Positions 9,573 to 18,333 are shown, counted from the stretch's first letter. The stretch: 43,264 nucleotides of DNA from [Limnothrix rosea] IAM M-220 (GCF_001904615.1 NZ_MRBY01000036.1:1-43264), one strand, 5' to 3'. Made by a program: numbers and translations. The notes: generated by a model from the letters alone, not told the origin.

Positions 9573-10235
9573 ATGGTTGCCTTCTCCAGTAAAGCGGGAC
9601 AAAATGTGCGCCAAATGGCAAAGCGACGGCGCTGGCAATCTTGGCGTGCGTTTTTTGGGGCATTGATGTTGCCGCTGCTAGTCGTGTTTATGTTTCCGAT
9701 TTTGGCACTACAACTAGGTTTTGTGATTGCCATTTCCCTTGTGGCGATCGCCGTTTTTGGAGCCATTGCCTTTGTCTTCCGGGGGCTCGATCTATGGGAA
9801 GCCGCCGACCGTGCCGATCTAGGCGCGAGGGCAGAAGAACAAGTGGCCGAAGTTTTACAGACCCTAGAACCAAAAGGCTGGGAATTTCAGTACGGCATGA
9901 GATTAGACCAGGGCTTGGGAGATGCCGATGTCATCTGTGTTTCACCGCGGAAAAAGACCTACGTGATTGATGTCAAATCCCACAAAGGAACCGTTATTTT
10001 TCAAGATCACCGTCTCCACCGTCGCATGGGGCGAACCATCTATCCCTTTAAGAAAGATTTTTTGCAGATTGTGATGAAGCAAGCCCTCCAGGTGCGAGAC
10101 AAAAAACAGTGGGATTTTGTCACCCCAATTCTCGTTTTTACCCGGGCACAATTAGCCGTTTCCCAGAAAAAGATTCGTGGTGTTTATGTCATTGCTCAAG
10201 ATGATCTGGTTAATAAATTACAAGAGCTGGGCTAG
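9573..10235 (+). CDS. Membrane protein with NERD (nuclease-related) domain
   Basis: A 220-residue protein. A basic N-terminus (KRRRW) leads into two transmembrane helices (about 26-45 and 49-69). A NERD domain follows at about 84-200: GARAEEQVAEVL supplies the family glutamate (E88/E89), GDADVICV the aspartate (D117 or D119) and YVIDVKSHKG the D133-x-K135 pair, matching a PD-(D/E)XK-like core. NERD proteins are thought to act on nucleic acids, but activity is poorly documented. By the positive-inside rule both termini should face the cytoplasm. It is divergent from the nitroreductase gene. The ATG at 9573 follows closely on other possible ATGs, so the start could shift slightly. Confidence 0.85.
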   Translation: MVAFSSKAGQNVRQMAKRRRWQSWRAFFGALMLPLLVVFMFPILALQLGFVIAISLVAIAVFGAIAFVFRGLDLWEAADRADLGARAEEQVAEVLQTLEPKGWEFQYGMRLDQGLGDADVICVSPRKKTYVIDVKSHKGTVIFQDHRLHRRMGRTIYPFKKDFLQIVMKQALQVRDKKQWDFVTPILVFTRAQLAVSQKKIRGVYVIAQDDLVNKLQELG

Positions 10236-11000
10236 GGACTATGGGTTTCATGATTTATCGATTTAGGCAGACAATTTTTAAAGATTATTTAGATACAAAA
10301 AACCGTCTAAAGCAATGAATTCGCGTGACTTTTCGCCTTTTTCCTGTAGACTTTTGGTTGTCTTACCACTGCACTGTCGTGTTTTTTCACTGACGGTCGG
10401 TGTTTCAAGAATTTCTTGATCAAAGGGAAAAAGGAAATGTCTAAAAGCTTCTAAAAGTTGCATAGATTTAAGTCTCCAAAAAAAGAATCATTGTCGCAGT
10501 GTGTTGATATTTTTTTCAGTATCACTTTTAAGCGGTTAGCTTTTAGTGACTGAATTAAAGGTGAAAGATGTTCCCTATCAGGTGAAAAATTGCGCGTAGA
10601 AATCTGCTTTTTTTTGTGATGTTTATTACAGTAGGCTTTAGGATTTTACGGGTCACTAATTTGGCAATGCAGGTCGTAATTTTGACACTGCAACAAGTTC
10701 TTCCAATGGAACACATGAAGTCCGGATATTTTATGGTTGAGCATTGTGAGGGTTTGATAAAGATCAAAAGGCCTGTGGCGATCGCCTTTAGTGATCGCTT
10801 TCAATTAGATTCAGTTTGCCTATCCGGATCATTTGTGTGTGATTTCTGTTTAGATTTGAGCATTTTTTGGGGGACAATATTAAAGACTCTGTAAAGACTG
10901 AGGTTTGGGGATTAAGTGTAGCGACAAGAGTGGAAACATTTTTCCGACAAGTGTTATCAATAGGTGTGAGGTGTTCGCACAGTTAAACCCGTAAGCCAGC
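10236..11000. other. Intergenic region, 765 bases
   Basis: No well-supported gene is present apart from the weak small ORF at 10278-10463. The stretch is AT-rich and has one GCGATCGC (near 10,778). A 92-codon plus-strand frame (10616-10894) and an overlapping minus frame have no ribosome site or recognisable features. The right end presumably holds the promoter of the CHAT gene at 11001. Confidence 0.5.
10278..10463 (-). CDS. Possible small hypothetical protein (61 aa)
   Basis: An ATG-initiated 61-codon frame with ggag about 10 bases before the ATG. The product is a soluble-looking polar protein (MQLLEAFRHFLFPFDQEILE at the start) with one central Lys/Ser/Thr-rich segment. I recognise no family. 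Support is the ribosome site, the ATG and a protein-like composition inside an otherwise empty region. It could equally be chance. Confidence 0.3.
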   Translation of the reverse strand: MQLLEAFRHFLFPFDQEILETPTVSEKTRQCSGKTTKSLQEKGEKSREFIALDGFLYLNNL

Positions 11001-13313
11001 ATGTTCCAAGACTTCCAACTTTCAATTACACATCTGGGAGAGGATCGTTATCTACTCCGCACAGAAAATATGGCGGCTGGTGTTCCCGTAGCAGAGGAAC
11101 AGGTGCAATGGGATGTCGAACATTGGCTTACCACTGCTCAAAATTTGATGAGCGATCCCCTATCGCGCCTATTACAGGGGACGGGTCGCCTCAGTGCACA
11201 AAATCGTTTAGTAACACCGGATACGGATTTGGCTTCGCTAAGTATGACGGAAGTGCCAGCGGTGGCGACTACGTTAATGGAGTTTGGGCAGCAGCTCCAC
11301 CAAGCGTTATTTTTTGGTAGTTTGCGTGATAGTTGGAGTAAGGCACAGGCGATCGCCCACAATCAAAACCGCATTTTACGGCTGCGACTAGGGTTTAAAG
11401 AAACCCGTCTGTTTAGTTTGCCTTGGGAAGTGATTAATAGTATCGACACCACCGATGGTGAAATTGAAAGTTTAACGACGGGCATTGAAACGAGCTTTTC
11501 TCGCTACAACAGCAAAATCCAAGGCTTGCCAGACTCACCGTCCATGGATGATGTGGCAGAACAAACCCTGAAAATTTTAATGGTGCTCGCTAGCCCGGCC
11601 GATCAAGATCGTTTGGAATTGCGCCAAGAGGCAGCCCATTTACAAAGTGAACTGGATAAAGAAACAGTACCCGGCACGCCACCTTTAGAAGTGACGATTC
11701 TGGATAATCCGGGCCGACAAGAACTGACAGAAATTCTTGAGCAAGGGCAGTATCAGGTTTTCCACTATGCAGGCCATAGTAATTTAGGGAATTCCGGTGG
11801 CGATATTTATTTGGTTAATCGCGAAACGGGTCTGACTGAATCCGTCGCCGGGGACGATCTAGCTGGGCTACTGGCGAATAATGGTGTGCAATTTGCATTA
11901 TTTAATTCCTGCCATGGGGCAGATGGCATCGCCAACTATCAAGCTGAAAGCACCACAGAAAATAATTTAGCTCAGGCACTGGTACGACGAGGCATCCCGG
12001 CTGTGTTGGCCATGTCTGCCCAAATTCCAGATCAAGTGGCTCTCACCTTTACGCGGTTGCTTTATCGTAATTTGCACCAAGGGTATCCCATCGATTTTAG
12101 TTTGGGGCGGGTGCGGCAGGGTCTCATTTCGGCCTATGGTTCCCACCAGTTGTACTGGGCCTTGCCTGTGCTTTATATGAATCCGACTTTCCATGGTCTG
12201 TTGCAACATCGTCCTCTAAATCGTGAGGGGTTGGCGGAGTTGATGCACATTTCGGATTTTGAGCTGGCGACTTTGTCCCCGGAAGATGAGGCACGCTTGG
12301 CGATCGCCGACTTGACAGTCTCCGATAGTGATTTCCTTGCGGATGAATCCGATGAGTCCCTCTTTGCGCCTCCCAATCAGCTACCCTCGGACACCGGGGA
12401 AGAAACCGCCTTTATAAAAAATATTTTGGCGGAAATTAGTTCTGATATCCAAGACATCAAAGAAGATAAACAACCCCAGCCCCACACTCCAAATCAACCT
12501 AAAGGCTTAGTCATCGCTCCCCGTGGCCAGGCCACACAGTTTGTCCGGCGCTATCCTTGGCAAGTAGCCCTGGGTCTCACGGCGGCGATCGCCCTAGGTG
12601 GCAGTCTGTTGTGGCAAAATCTCCAGCAGCGCTCCCTACAAGTGCCCCTCCAAACAACCTCGATTCCCAGATCAGAAAATGTCGAACTCGCAAATTTCAG
12701 TAACGAGACACTACTAGAACTGGCACGCCAACGACAGGGTGACTGGTCGCTGCTTTATCGCATTACAACCCACCTTCTCGATCAACAGGCATTACCCCAA
12801 GCCCGGTCAGTACTCTACGAAATTGCCAATACCGACAGCGTTGACTTTGCCCAATACAATTTTTTGAGGGGTCGCTACGCTTGGCAGCTTATTTTGAAAG
12901 ACTCACTAGATAATGCCGACGGTGCCAGCCTTGACGATGTGCGACGCTTTTGGTCAACAGCCTACGACAATGATCCACAACAACCCTACTACCTCCATGC
13001 AGCCGGTTTTGCCGACTATGCCGCGGCAAAATATGACGCAGCCGCCCAAACCTGGACAGAGGTCATCAACCAATCCACATCCGATCCGCCACTCCTAGCA
13101 CAGGCCTATGCAGGCTTAGCCTTAACCCTTTATCAAAATGCCCAAACCCAGTCTGGGGAAGCCCAGCAAAATTTAGAGGGTAAAGCGGTGAAACTACGAG
13201 ATAGCGCCTATAGTACGGACCCCGAAGGTGTGAGTATCGAAGCCCTCAGTCAAAACTGGCTCTGGTCAGAAACGGCGATCGCCACCTGGCAGGATTTAGG
13301 AAAACTCGACTAA
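11001..13313 (+). CDS. CHAT-domain (caspase-like) protease with one membrane helix
   Basis: A 770-residue protein. Residues about 185-390 form a CHAT domain, a caspase-like cysteine peptidase: the catalytic pair is H259 in HYAGHSN and C304 in LFNSCHGAD. The N-terminal 180 residues resemble the helical or effector-like region usually preceding CHAT in cyanobacteria. A hydrophobic helix (about 516-536, VALGLTAAIALGGSLLW) preceded by two arginines indicates N-in, C-out topology, placing the protease in the cytoplasm. About residues 560-770 are helical and tetratricopeptide-like (LPQARSVLYEIA; AAAQTWTEVI) on the outer side. The next gene, 201 bases downstream, is a CHASE2 sensor cyclase; CHAT and CHASE2 are often linked or fused in cyanobacteria. 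The substrate is unknown. Confidence 0.88.
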   Translation: MFQDFQLSITHLGEDRYLLRTENMAAGVPVAEEQVQWDVEHWLTTAQNLMSDPLSRLLQGTGRLSAQNRLVTPDTDLASLSMTEVPAVATTLMEFGQQLHQALFFGSLRDSWSKAQAIAHNQNRILRLRLGFKETRLFSLPWEVINSIDTTDGEIESLTTGIETSFSRYNSKIQGLPDSPSMDDVAEQTLKILMVLASPADQDRLELRQEAAHLQSELDKETVPGTPPLEVTILDNPGRQELTEILEQGQYQVFHYAGHSNLGNSGGDIYLVNRETGLTESVAGDDLAGLLANNGVQFALFNSCHGADGIANYQAESTTENNLAQALVRRGIPAVLAMSAQIPDQVALTFTRLLYRNLHQGYPIDFSLGRVRQGLISAYGSHQLYWALPVLYMNPTFHGLLQHRPLNREGLAELMHISDFELATLSPEDEARLAIADLTVSDSDFLADESDESLFAPPNQLPSDTGEETAFIKNILAEISSDIQDIKEDKQPQPHTPNQPKGLVIAPRGQATQFVRRYPWQVALGLTAAIALGGSLLWQNLQQRSLQVPLQTTSIPRSENVELANFSNETLLELARQRQGDWSLLYRITTHLLDQQALPQARSVLYEIANTDSVDFAQYNFLRGRYAWQLILKDSLDNADGASLDDVRRFWSTAYDNDPQQPYYLHAAGFADYAAAKYDAAAQTWTEVINQSTSDPPLLAQAYAGLALTLYQNAQTQSGEAQQNLEGKAVKLRDSAYSTDPEGVSIEALSQNWLWSETAIATWQDLGKLD

Positions 13314-13514
13314 TTGTTTAGTGCCGAGATCAAAGCCAAAAAAAGTCACGTACTGAAATAACCACGAATTACCTTGACCCCGATACAATTGAGGTCATCT
13401 TATCCATCCCTTGCGGATCTAGAAACAGAGATTGACCTTTAACAATCCTGATTTTGTCCAGCGATTCAGGGAAACAACAGCAGCATCTATTTCTTTCACA
13501 TTGAGTAATTTCCT

Positions 13515-15761
13515 GTGTGGCAACGCCTTAAAGAATTTAGTTGGAATTGGCGCGGTGTTCTCGTAACAACGCCAACCATTGCCACATTAGTTTGGTTACT
13601 GCGCCTGAGTGGTTTCCTCGAATTTGTTGAGCTAGCAGCCTACGATCAGTTTGTGCGCTGGCAGCCTCCCGAACCTCCCGATGAGCGTATCGTCATTGTC
13701 GGTATTGAAGCCGGTAACACCACCCAATCCGACGCAGTTTTTGCCGAATTATTAGCAAAGTTGCAGACGATGGAACCGCGCCTCATTGGTCTAGATATTT
13801 ATCGTGATGTGCCTGTGGATCCGGGTCACGACGACCTTGTGGCAATTTTTCAGAAATATGACAATATCTATGGCATTGAAAAAATGGTCGGCGAAACCCC
13901 TGCCGAAACTGTGCCGCCCCCCGAAGCCCTTGCTGAGAAAAATCAAATTGGGTTTAATGATTTAGTCACCGATTCTGATGCCCGCATCCGGCGTTCTCTT
14001 CTCGCCATTGATGATGATACGGGACAAGACCATTATGCCCTCAGTCTCCTGTTGGCCGGTCTATATTTAGAGCAGGACGGGGTGTCCATCGGTGCGGCGG
14101 CAGGGACAGGTTGGTATCAGTTTGGCGATGTTATTTTAGAGCCTTTATACCCCAATAGTGGTGCCTATATCGGTATTGATAATGGTGGCTATCAGATTTT
14201 AATTAATTACCGTGGTGCAACTAATGCGTTTGACCAGGTTTCCATGGCGGATGTGTTGTCTGATAAAGTTGACCCCCATTTATTCAGCGATCGCATCGTT
14301 CTCATTGGTGATGTCACGGAGGTGAACAAAGATCTATTTCCTGTACCCTACACGCTGTCTGCTAAGGAGCGCATGCCGGGGGTGGAAATTCATGCCCATA
14401 TGACGAGCCAAATTTTAAGTGCGGTGTTGGATGGTCGCCCATTGATGCGCAGTTGGTCTGAGTGGCAAGAAAATCTCTGGATTTTATTTTGGACTGGGGT
14501 CGGAGCCTCGCTGGCATGGGGTCTGCGGAATACGGGACAGGGTAAGGCTTGGTCATGGGAACGGCTCGTGGGTTTGGGGATAATGGTTGTTATTTTGGTG
14601 GGCAGTACCTATGGCGCAATTGTGTCGGGTTTGTGGCTCCCTGTGATTGCGCCGGGTCTTGGTTTGTCTCTATCGGCGATCGCCATTACGGCCTATATTG
14701 CGCGCTCTGCGGGGGAAATTCGCAATACTTTTGGGCGTTATCTCAGTAATGAAATTGTTGCCACACTGCTTGAAAGTCCAGAGGGTTTAAGGCTGGGGGG
14801 CGAGCGCAGAACGATTACTATTCTCACGTCGGATCTACGGGGTTTTACGGGAATTTCCGAGCGTCTCGATCCGGAAGAAGTGGTGAAACTGCTCAATTTA
14901 TATTTGAGTGATATGGCCGATGTGATCACAGATTATCTGGGCACAATCGATGAGTTTATGGGGGACGGTATTTTAGTTCTCTTTGGTGCGCCGTTACCCC
15001 GTCCCGACGATCCTGAACGGGCGATCGCCTGTGCCATTGCCATGCAACTAGCCTTAGGTTCGGTGAATGAAAAAATTGCAGCCTTTGGTTTAGCGCCCTT
15101 TGAAATGGGTATCGGGGTCAATACGGGGGAAGTGGTCGTTGGCAATATCGGCTCAGAAAAGCGGGCGAAATATGGCGTTGTCGGCAGCCAAGTGAATCTC
15201 ACCTATCGCATCGAATCCTATACAACGGGAGGACAAATTTTAATTTCTGAGCATACCTATGAATTGTTGAAAGATGTCCTTGAAATCCGTGGTACGCAGC
15301 AAGTTTCTCCCAAGGGCGTAAAGACAGCCATTACGATCTATGAGGTAGCCGGAATTCGGGGTAAATATAATCTACGGTTGCCGGAAATTATTGAAGAGTT
15401 TTACGAGCTACCAGAGGCGATCGCCGTCGAATTTTCGGTGCTGAAGGGCAAAGATATTGTCGAAACTAGACAAACAGCCCACATCACTCGCTTAGCAAAA
15501 CGAGAAGCAGTATTGCAGTTAGCAAGCGACCATGGGTCAGCCAGACCCGAAATTTTGTGGAATTTAAAGTTGAACTTTTTACAGCCAGAGACTGAAGAAT
15601 TGGGTGATGATTTCTACGCCAAAGTCGTGGAAAATTCTGACTTGGCTGCGCCCTATTTTCAGATTCGCTTTACGATGCGTCCGCCCCTGATTCACGCTAA
15701 ATTTTCGCGGATTTATCAAGCGGCTCAGAAGTCGGCAGAAATGGCAACTACATCACAGTAG
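13515..15761 (+). CDS. CHASE2-sensor class III adenylate/guanylate cyclase
   Basis: A 748-residue receptor cyclase. A membrane helix at about 17-36 is followed by an extracytoplasmic CHASE2 domain (about 38-315, including DERIVIVGIE and LIGLDIYRD). Three helices follow at about 320-340, 350-372 and 375-397, then a cytoplasmic cyclase domain at about 430-610. Metal-binding aspartates are D440 (LTSDLRGFT) and D484 (FMGDGILVLFG); SEKRAKYGVVG and VNLTYRIES carry the substrate-side and transition-state positions. It should make cAMP or cGMP from NTP; the nucleotide is not certain. About 135 C-terminal residues form an additional beta-rich domain I do not recognise, possibly PilZ-like. The start is GTG (13515); no in-frame ATG lies near. 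It is probably functionally linked to the upstream CHAT protease. Confidence 0.9.
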   Translation: MWQRLKEFSWNWRGVLVTTPTIATLVWLLRLSGFLEFVELAAYDQFVRWQPPEPPDERIVIVGIEAGNTTQSDAVFAELLAKLQTMEPRLIGLDIYRDVPVDPGHDDLVAIFQKYDNIYGIEKMVGETPAETVPPPEALAEKNQIGFNDLVTDSDARIRRSLLAIDDDTGQDHYALSLLLAGLYLEQDGVSIGAAAGTGWYQFGDVILEPLYPNSGAYIGIDNGGYQILINYRGATNAFDQVSMADVLSDKVDPHLFSDRIVLIGDVTEVNKDLFPVPYTLSAKERMPGVEIHAHMTSQILSAVLDGRPLMRSWSEWQENLWILFWTGVGASLAWGLRNTGQGKAWSWERLVGLGIMVVILVGSTYGAIVSGLWLPVIAPGLGLSLSAIAITAYIARSAGEIRNTFGRYLSNEIVATLLESPEGLRLGGERRTITILTSDLRGFTGISERLDPEEVVKLLNLYLSDMADVITDYLGTIDEFMGDGILVLFGAPLPRPDDPERAIACAIAMQLALGSVNEKIAAFGLAPFEMGIGVNTGEVVVGNIGSEKRAKYGVVGSQVNLTYRIESYTTGGQILISEHTYELLKDVLEIRGTQQVSPKGVKTAITIYEVAGIRGKYNLRLPEIIEEFYELPEAIAVEFSVLKGKDIVETRQTAHITRLAKREAVLQLASDHGSARPEILWNLKLNFLQPETEELGDDFYAKVVENSDLAAPYFQIRFTMRPPLIHAKFSRIYQAAQKSAEMATTSQ

Positions 15762-15781
15762 AGACGAGGTTAGTCGGGAAA

Positions 15782-15960
15782 TGACACGGGGAGAAGGGGG
15801 CAGGGTGACGCGGTGAATGGGTGAGAAGTGGGAGGAATGAACTGTGCAATTTCAATTGTTAGATTTGGATGTTTTTTGCTCAGTTTTTATTTTTTTATCG
15901 CCATGTCCCTCAATCTCCGTGTCACTCAATCTCCGTGTCCCTTACTCTCCGTGTCCCTCT
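15782..15960. repeat. Fold-back repeat element with 16-bp tandem units
   Basis: The left part (15782-15821) is purine-rich (gacacggggagaaggg..., gacgcggtgaatggg). The right part (15907-15954) has three tandem 16-bp units ending in ctccgtgt, complementary in pattern to the left part. The 15-mer gacgcggtgaatggg (15807-15821) recurs at 26725-26739 and near the right window edge, so this is one member of a dispersed family. It fills most of the gap between the cyclase and the next gene. Confidence 0.65.
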
Positions 15961-16001
15961 TTAACGGACAAAAAGTGAAAATATCCCAATCTATTCCTCG
16001 G

Positions 16002-16547
16002 CTAGGCGATCGCCTCTAGAGCTGCCTGCATCGCTTGGCGTTGTTCCGTGTCATAGCCCCATTTTTGGTGGAAGGTAGCGTACTTGCCTTTTTCTGTTTG
16101 GATGGCTGTAATAAGTGCCTGCCTCTCTTGCTCAAAGGGATTGTCGTCTGTGCCGTCGAGTAATGTATTTAATAAGTTAATGGAGCGCCGCTGGACTTGT
16201 TCGGAACCCGCCTGTTGTTCAAGATTATTATTCCGTCCGTGGGCGATCGCCATTGCCGTGGACATGGCTAAATTTTTCACGACAATTTCACTAATCTCTG
16301 ATGCTGTGGCGCGAAACGCCTCAAAAAAAGTATCGGGAACCTGATCAGCAAGGGGGCTATTGCCTGTGAGATAGGCCACAAAAAAACCCCGCACACCATT
16401 ACGGCTCGTCAGCAGACTTTGCAGATCTGCCAAGATGCGTTTCTCTGGCAAGGTTTGTGCTTCCACCTGTTGCAACCATTGTTGGGTAAAGGTGATGGCC
16501 TCTTGAAAGGATAATTGCTGAAGGTCTGGTGATGTATTCGTCGTCAT
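16002..16547 (-). CDS. Hypothetical cyanobacterial helical protein
   Basis: A predicted soluble all-helical protein of 181 residues, rich in Gln, Ala and Glu, with no signal peptide or membrane segment. Recognisable landmarks are LLTSRNGVRGFFVAYLTG in the middle and YATFHQKWGYDTEQRQAM near the end. I do not recognise a characterised family; the composition and host-like use of GCGATCGC codons suggest a genuine, vertically held gene. I chose the ATG at 16547; a TTG at 16553 would add two residues. It is the most downstream gene of the minus-strand run that contains the metal-uptake genes, but there is no evidence that it shares their role. Confidence 0.7.
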   Translation of the reverse strand: MTTNTSPDLQQLSFQEAITFTQQWLQQVEAQTLPEKRILADLQSLLTSRNGVRGFFVAYLTGNSPLADQVPDTFFEAFRATASEISEIVVKNLAMSTAMAIAHGRNNNLEQQAGSEQVQRRSINLLNTLLDGTDDNPFEQERQALITAIQTEKGKYATFHQKWGYDTEQRQAMQAALEAIA

Positions 16548-16603
16548 AATCAAATAAAAAAGATGAGTGCTAAATAAATTGTAAGTTTTAAAATTTGAGA
16601 GGT

Positions 16604-16930
16604 TTAGCTTGCGCCAAGACGTAAACGGTTACCGTCAGGATCAGTGAGGTGGACTTCTCTCCCCCAAGGTTGCTCGATGATTGCCACCCCAAATTCGGTG
16701 GCGATCGCCTCAAGATTTTCGACATAGCCATAAACGAGGGTATTGGGTCGAGCATCTCCCTGATGTTCTGACAAATGCAGTCCAATCGCGCCACACCGCA
16801 AAAACATATAAAGCGGAAAACCCGGCTCAAACTGATGTTCCCCTTCTACGACAAATCCTAAACGGGCATACCACTTTGCCGATTCGCGGGCATTGGAAAC
16901 CAAAAAGATGGGGATGAGGGTTTTCACCAT
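16604..16930 (-). CDS. VOC/glyoxalase-bleomycin resistance-like protein
   Basis: A 108-residue single-unit vicinal-oxygen-chelate protein. The N-terminal beta-alpha-beta unit reads IPIFLVSNARESAKWYARLG, the middle has IGLHLSEHQ, and the end has the family pattern VHLTDPDGNRLRLG. VOC proteins form metal-binding dimers that act as glyoxalases, dioxygenases, fosfomycin- or bleomycin-resistance proteins; this short subgroup resembles the bleomycin-binding type, but ligand and reaction cannot be named. It starts 44 bases after the stop of the binding-lipoprotein gene on the same strand and could be cotranscribed with it. The ATG is clear. Confidence 0.85.
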   Translation of the reverse strand: MVKTLIPIFLVSNARESAKWYARLGFVVEGEHQFEPGFPLYMFLRCGAIGLHLSEHQGDARPNTLVYGYVENLEAIATEFGVAIIEQPWGREVHLTDPDGNRLRLGAS

Positions 16931-16974
16931 GCCTTAATAGCTCCACAACTGATTGTTTACAGAGGACTAACAGC

Positions 16975-17877
16975 TTAATTAACAGCGGTGCTCAGCTCCT
17001 GCAATTTTTGACTTGCTGTTTGAATCGCTGCGATACTGCCGGGATTAACCAAGCCGTAGTAATCGAAAGTATAAACACGGTCATTTTTTACCGCATCTAG
17101 CTCACTCCAAAAAGGCGCAGATTTTAGCTGTTCGAGGGAATCATCGCCCACATCAACGAGCAATAGCATTTCAGGATTTGCCTCAAGGATTTTTTCCGGG
17201 GACAACGTGATATAACCCTGCTGAGGACTGTTACCTTGCAACTCAGCAACGAGATTATTCACCGCAAACTGTTGCAGTAGATCACCCGCCCAACTATCGC
17301 GATTGGGAGCCATAATCGGCTGATTACTCACAAGCACGATCGCCGAATCAGTAGCCTGAGGCTCAGCGGGTAAGAAACTGGCATATTCCGTGAGTAAAGG
17401 CTCTGGATCTGCGCCAATTTTTTCAGCTAATGTTCGGGTCAACTCTTCCAGCGATCGCCAATCAGGCACTGCTACCGCCATCGTTTCAATGCCCACTTCA
17501 TCGAGCTTTTCGAGGATCTGGTCATGGAAGCCCACTGCGCCGATTACCAAGTCTGGTTGGAGGGCAACAATCTTTTCGAGATTGGGTGGCGTGCGTCCCT
17601 CGCTGACCTTAGGCAGATCACTAAACTTTGGATCTTGGGCAAGCAAACGACTGCCAGAAACGCCGACTAAAGAGTCTTCATCTAGGCGGTGGAGAATATC
17701 GGCTGAAAGGGAAGTTAAGGCTACAACTTTAGTTTTGGTAGCCGGGTTTTCAGCAGTAGCCGTTGTTTCAGCAGTTTCATTGGTCACAGGAATATTGGCA
17801 TTGGGTGCTTGGGCGCAGCCGACGGTTAGGGCAAACAGTAGAAAACCAATGGTGAGTTTTGATTTTAGGGGCAACAT
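16975..17877 (-). CDS. Metallophore/cobalamin ABC transporter binding lipoprotein
   Basis: A 300-residue type III periplasmic binding protein (FecB/FhuD/BtuF group). A lipoprotein signal ends in LTVGC, with C21 the lipidation site, followed by a Thr/Ala-rich linker. The fold shows KVVALTSLSADILHRLDED, then LEKIVALQPDLVIG, the hallmark of this group, a long backbone helix and a second lobe (ILEANPEMLLLVDVG). It would capture an Fe-siderophore or B12 in the periplasm and hand it to the FecCD-type permease encoded at 22065-23087. Context (TonB receptor, ExbB-ExbD-TonB and a Fur-box-like site) favours iron-siderophore; B12 cannot be excluded because metH needs it. Confidence 0.88.
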   Translation of the reverse strand: MLPLKSKLTIGFLLFALTVGCAQAPNANIPVTNETAETTATAENPATKTKVVALTSLSADILHRLDEDSLVGVSGSRLLAQDPKFSDLPKVSEGRTPPNLEKIVALQPDLVIGAVGFHDQILEKLDEVGIETMAVAVPDWRSLEELTRTLAEKIGADPEPLLTEYASFLPAEPQATDSAIVLVSNQPIMAPNRDSWAGDLLQQFAVNNLVAELQGNSPQQGYITLSPEKILEANPEMLLLVDVGDDSLEQLKSAPFWSELDAVKNDRVYTFDYYGLVNPGSIAAIQTASQKLQELSTAVN

Positions 17878-17900
17878 AATTTTTCTAAATTTAGTTTTTG

Positions 17901-17928
17901 GTAGGGGTTTAGCATGCTAAACCCCTAC
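17901..17928. repeat. Perfect 28-bp palindrome
   Basis: gtaggggtttagca/tgctaaacccctac is perfectly self-complementary. It sits between the VOC gene (stop 17974) and the lipoprotein gene (start 17877), so it could form a processing or attenuation hairpin in a shared transcript. A relative (gggtttaac-ac-gttaaaccc, 27148-27167) lies elsewhere, suggesting a dispersed palindrome family. Confidence 0.75.
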
Positions 17929-17973
17929 AGAGAATGTGTTTCAGTCGTTATATTCAGCTAGCAAAATCAATAA

Positions 17974-18333
17974 TTATTCGGCAGCTTTAGGGGTGGGTTC
18001 GAGCAAACTCACCAAATGTCCTTGGGGACTGCGCACTGCTGCAACTTTCCCGAAAGAGGGTTCCCGCACTCGCCCTTCGAGGTTGCCACCAAGAGCTTCT
18101 AGATCGGCGATCGCCTGATGCACATCATCAACCGTAAAACTCAAGATGGGCGAACTACCCGTTTCTGGAGCTTCATTCGCACCATGAAAGGCGATCGTTG
18201 CCCCATCTGCCTCGATTTCTGCCCAGCCCGGCGTTTCGACCTTGACGGGTAAACCGAGACCTTCTTTGTAAAATTTCACAGCTCCGGCAACATCCTTAAC
18301 CATGAGCATAATGTGACGAAATTGAGTAGCCAT
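17974..18333 (-). CDS. VOC/glyoxalase family protein
   Basis: A 119-residue VOC protein with two beta-alpha-beta-beta units: FRHIMLMVKDVAGAVKFYKE at the start, LSFTVDDVHQAIADLEALG in the middle and VAAVRSPQGHLVSLLEP at the end. Candidate metal ligands are the N-terminal His, a central residue and the terminal Glu, as in glyoxalase I-like enzymes, but the activity is not predictable. It lies between the TonB-dependent receptor (61 bases upstream) and the binding-lipoprotein gene, on the same strand. It differs strongly from the other VOC gene at 16604-16930, so they are not a recent tandem duplication. Start ATG at 18333, with a tccta-type weak ribosome site. Confidence 0.87.
   Translation of the reverse strand: MATQFRHIMLMVKDVAGAVKFYKEGLGLPVKVETPGWAEIEADGATIAFHGANEAPETGSSPILSFTVDDVHQAIADLEALGGNLEGRVREPSFGKVAAVRSPQGHLVSLLEPTPKAAE

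Noticed and set aside
10616-10894. 92-codon plus-strand frame before the CHAT gene
   Set aside because: No convincing ribosome site, odd composition, and a similar-quality overlapping frame on the other strand.
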